Below, one piece after another: positions 60,695 through 64,000 of a stretch of 64,000 nucleotides of DNA (within the stretch, counting starts at the first letter, position 1; every line of letters starts with the position of its first letter). A program made the translations under genes and the position numbers. The stretch is from Euonymus europaeus (Eukaryota; Streptophyta; Magnoliopsida; Celastrales; Celastraceae). Below the pieces are notes generated by a model that saw nothing but the letters and a program-made list of their open reading frames with translations, was not told the origin of the DNA and ran no database searches. The stretch is from positions 2,254,501 to 2,318,500 of the forward strand of contig OY756967.1 in the NCBI GenBank assembly GCA_963580455.1, in the 5' to 3' direction.

Positions 60695-62949
60695 AAGACA
60701 GTATTACATACCTGTTTTTCTCTTGAAAATTGACTTTGTGGGCTGTTTGTCCTTTTTTTTCTCTTCAATGCGCTCTTTTTTCAGAAGTAAAATTTGAACT
60801 TCTAACATAGTTAATATTGCCGCTTGTTGGGACTTTATTGCCTTGCTGTTGTAGCCGCCTCCCCCTTGCTTGTGCATGAAGCATCTTTTGATTGGTGATA
60901 TCTGATTACTTTGTTTTTCCACCACACATTTGGAAGTTGGAACCCATTTACCTTTTAGGGTGAGAAATCTCACCTAGTTTACGATGATTAAGGAAAAGTT
61001 GCTGCATCTTCATATATTCTTCTGTCATAGATTCTTCTGTGTGAAATTGCTACTCTAGTTACCTTTTTTGTGGGTTCTTGAGCCTAGTACAAGGATGCAT
61101 TCGGAGTTTGTTTTTCGCATAATTTGATGCAATTGAACTTTATGGTGTGATGTCTTGGTATTGTTTGCACTTAGATTAAACAGTAGGAAATGAAGTTGGC
61201 TTGCTGGTACTATTTGATAGCTAGTGGTGCCACCTTGTGATTTTCCTCTGTTCTTGTACATCTCAACTTCGTTTGTTGAAGTTTTTTGTATTTTTATGGA
61301 ACCTTTCGTCAGAGACTTAGACCTTTTGCTGCAGCTACCTTCAAATAAGCTTTGTGCATTTCAGTGTCACTTTGATCCTTTATATACTTTTTTAAAGCCT
61401 GAAAGGTCTATCAATCACCCTTTCTTTCCCTTAGGACCTTTTTTCTTCTGACCATATTTGCCCTTATCTTATTTCCTTTTGTTTTTATTCATGAACTTTT
61501 AATTATATTCAAGTAAGAGTTAGAAATGGTTATATCATACACTGTCAACATAATTAAAACTTGGTTTTGGATCAGCTTCTACTTCCTTCAATGGATTTTA
61601 TTTTCCCCTCTACCACTCATTTTGGCATTTGCAGGTGCCATGTCATTGAGAAATTGGAATAATAAAAAGTATATTATTACACAATCACTAATTATGTTTT
61701 ACCTTCATTGACAAGGAACCATAAGGTCTTTTTGTAAGGGTGGTAAAATTATGTTCAATCTTAGTTAAGTAAGTTTTAGATCCGAAATTTGGGTCCAAAC
61801 AAAAAAAATTCAATTTAAAATTGTGCTTGGGTCTAAATACAAAAAATTTCTCTGATTTAATTGTTGGGGTCTTAATCTTGATTGGATTATCATTTAATTC
61901 ACTTATTCTGATTTAAATCAATTCGTGCATGATCATTAAATATATCTGAAAATTTAAATTAATTATGATTCAAACATGTAATTATCTCATAAATACTTTA
62001 TGTTACCTAACTCATATCCAAGTTTTTGTCAACCCTGTCTTTTTGAAGTGCCTGTTGTAATACACTTTTTGTGTATTAAAATTTTCACTAAAAAATCGTA
62101 AAAATGTGCTATTTATTTTAATGAATTCAATGATGCATTTTGTTAAAAAAAATAAAAATCAAATTCATGTTTTGAATTTATATTTGACGGTCCAGATTTT
62201 TCATCAATTTTTATGTTGAATTTAATTTTTCTGAAATAGAAATTTATCATTGGATCCGCTATGCAGAGTAATACACACCTATAATTTTTTTAAAAAATAA
62301 AAAATTTAATACCCAAAAATGAATGATGGCAGACGTCATTCAGTGTCTCTTTGATATTCTTATAGAAGTATATCTTATCTTTTAAAAAAAAACCAGTTTT
62401 TTTCTCTAAGAAAATATCCGTCTGTGCAACAGCAGGTCGTACTGGACTAAAAACTCTTTCATCCATCATAATCTCATTAGGATTTATGCATTGTAGCACA
62501 CATTAGTAAAATATATTTTTTAGATATAATTTTATTATTCAATAGATGAAATAAATTTTAGTGTACACGAATTAATTACCTTAATTTTATGATCAATTTT
62601 TTTTAACCCCTCACCTTTCTGTATTTTCAAACGATAATAAAATTGGTGTTTCCTTTACAGTAATGTCCTTCAGACGAGGACCAAAAAAAAAAGAATAAAA
62701 AAACAAAACAACATTTGGTTGTTGTTTGCTTAATTGCTTCTCATCAAAATACACTAGCAAACCTCACGTTCCTTCGGTTGCCTCTGCAATTCTCTCCAGC
62801 CCTAGAAGCCATTTATTTCTCTCGCTCGCACTGTTGGTTTCTTCCCAAGCTATATCGCTCTCTACTTTGCCCTCTCTCTCTCTCTCTCTCTCTCTGACCT
62901 GGAATTTCTGGCTTTGATTACCGTGCAATTTTTGTTGTTCTTGACGGCG
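60695..62949. other. Intergenic region between RPL7A and the GYF gene
   Basis: 60695 to about 60960 likely contains the RPL7A 3' UTR. The rest is AT-rich, with no recognisable gene or transposon ends. The last ~80 bases are the CT-rich leader of the next gene. Confidence 0.5.
62868..62897 (+). repeat. (CT)n microsatellite in the 5' UTR of the GYF gene
   Basis: An uninterrupted CT run about 55 bp upstream of the start codon. CT repeats in leaders are common in plant genes and can act as promoter elements. Confidence 0.9.
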
Positions 62950-64000
62950 ATGGCTGAGGGAAAGCTCAATCTTGCGGACGATCTCATCTCCTCCAAGTCT
63001 CCTGATGAGCGCTTCTCCGTTAAAGGTACTGGTTGTCATTTTTCTTTAGTCTCCCCTAATTCGTCTTCGATCTTTTGTTCAAATTGCATTTGTATCGTTT
63101 GAATTCTTTTTGCTCATCCATATGTCTTGCTGATGTTAATATATCCGATGGATCTGTGATCTCTCGTGATTAAGTCGTACTATGTTTATGTGCATATCAT
63201 AATAATATGTACAACTAACGGGCGATAACCCATTTATTCGTCTTGTTGTTGTTCCTGTGGTCGTACTCGCTAGGGTTTGCAGGGTTTACGGAAGGAACTT
63301 AGAGCGAGTCCAATGGTGCACTAATTTGGAGTGCTTGAAAATAGGGGACCATTGGAGATGCTCTTATTCTTCCCTCTAAACTTTTTTTGGTGTTCTTTGT
63401 TCTTCTCGCATCTTATGGTTTAATCTGCTCATTCTTTTGGTCACTGTATTTTTATTTTTTTATTTATTTTTTGTGAATTTTTAGATGGTGTGTGAATTTA
63501 TGTAATTTAAACTAGTTGGAGTTGTTATATTTTAGTGAGGTGTTGTAGGTATTTTCAATGTTAGTACAAGCCTTCACGAAACTATTGTAATTTGTATCAA
63601 CTGATCTTATTTTCCACGTTGTAATGAATGGGGCCAGCTAAAGTTTATATTTATGGTTTGCTAAATTTGACCCACTAGGTGAAGCCTGGGTAGGAAAGGG
63701 TGAGGACAAGGCTCTTACGGGATTGCTTGATGAGGCTAAAGGTAGGTCGTTTGCATCTTCACTTGTTTTGTTGGAGGCTTGGAGCACAGGCCACTGGCCT
63801 TTATATTATTTCTCTTGGCTTGTTTTTATAATGCGTACTTCTAGACTTTTGTTTGAGTCTTTCGTTATGGATCAAGCAGTTAATTACTGCATGATTGTTT
63901 TATGATGGCTGTAATTGCAGATCAAGTGACTTCAGAGAGCAGCATTCCTCTTTCTCCACAATGGCTTTATGCTAAGCCAGTCGATTCTAAGATGTTAGGA
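62950..64000 (+). CDS. GYF-domain protein, N-terminal part only (EXA1-like)
   Basis: GYF proteins bind proline-rich partners; plant members such as EXA1 are implicated in translational control and susceptibility to some viruses. Three exons are visible: 62950-63025, 63679-63741 and 63921 onward, running off the window. They give 72 residues in frame: MAEGKLNLADDLISSKSPDE, then EAWVGKGEDKALTGLLDEAK, then SIPLSPQWLYAKPVDSKM. The PLSPQWLYAKP stretch is, from memory, the conserved N-terminal signature of this plant GYF group. The GYF domain itself would lie beyond the window. Introns are GT-AG. Confidence 0.75.
63302..63363. mobile_element. Tiny Tourist-like MITE in GYF intron 1
   Basis: 62 bp flanked by TTA on both sides (63299-63301 and 63364-63366). 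It starts GAGCGAGTCCAATGGT and its inverted right end reads GAGCATCTCCAATGGT, with three mismatches in 16. Target TTA and this end type fit PIF/Harbinger (Tourist) elements. Confidence 0.75.

Overview
This window is nuclear DNA from a flowering plant, most likely a eudicot. The evidence is the family content: receptor-like cytoplasmic kinase, plant EXO70, membrane-anchored ubiquitin-fold protein, GRAS factor, BAHD feruloyl transferase, ARP2, plant RPL7A and a GYF protein. The genes have many GT-AG introns, the intergenic DNA is AT-rich, and LTR retrotransposons, MITEs and a Mutator-like element are present. The species cannot be fixed from the sequence. All gene models were assembled by hand from splice sites and reading-frame continuity; most sum to an exact multiple of three.

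Layout. 1-7259 (minus): 5' half of an RLCK-VII kinase whose first intron holds a 5.1 kb degenerate Ty3/gypsy element (948-6030). 7260-9831: no supported gene. 9832-13931 (minus): seven-exon CID-domain (RPRD1-like) gene. 14-16.9 kb: intergenic, with a degenerate tandem repeat and a Tourist-like MITE. 16939-23965 (minus): broken EXO70 gene carrying a hAT-like MITE in its 3' end and a very young intact Ty1/copia element (18556-23634). 26341-29932 (plus): seven-exon type II membrane protein with a GC-AG intron. 31351-34832 (plus): MUB gene with a long intron containing a recent 210-bp tandem duplication. 35589-37846 (minus): DLT-like GRAS gene. 39254-39860 (plus): Ole e 1-type relic. 40231-41866 (minus): omega-hydroxyacid feruloyl transferase (ASFT/HHT-like). 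44316-54568 (minus): complete 15-exon ARP2 gene with a dead Ty1/copia element in intron 6. 54838-58489: Mutator-like element encoding a transposase followed by an OTU-type domain. 58769-60694 (plus): ribosomal protein L7a. 62950-64000 (plus): start of a GYF-domain protein.

How it fits together. The host genes are housekeeping or regulatory and belong to no shared pathway. ARP2 (actin nucleation), EXO70 (exocytosis) and MUB (plasma-membrane ubiquitin-fold anchor) sit near each other, but nothing shows co-regulation. Mobile DNA gives the region its structure. All three LTR elements lie antisense to the gene they entered, two of those genes remain splice-competent as far as seen, and the MULE sits in what would otherwise be a ~550-bp head-to-head promoter between ARP2 and RPL7A. 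The MULE (transposase plus OTU domain, terminal inverted repeats, 9-bp target duplication) and the chimeric leader of the young copia element are the most unusual items.
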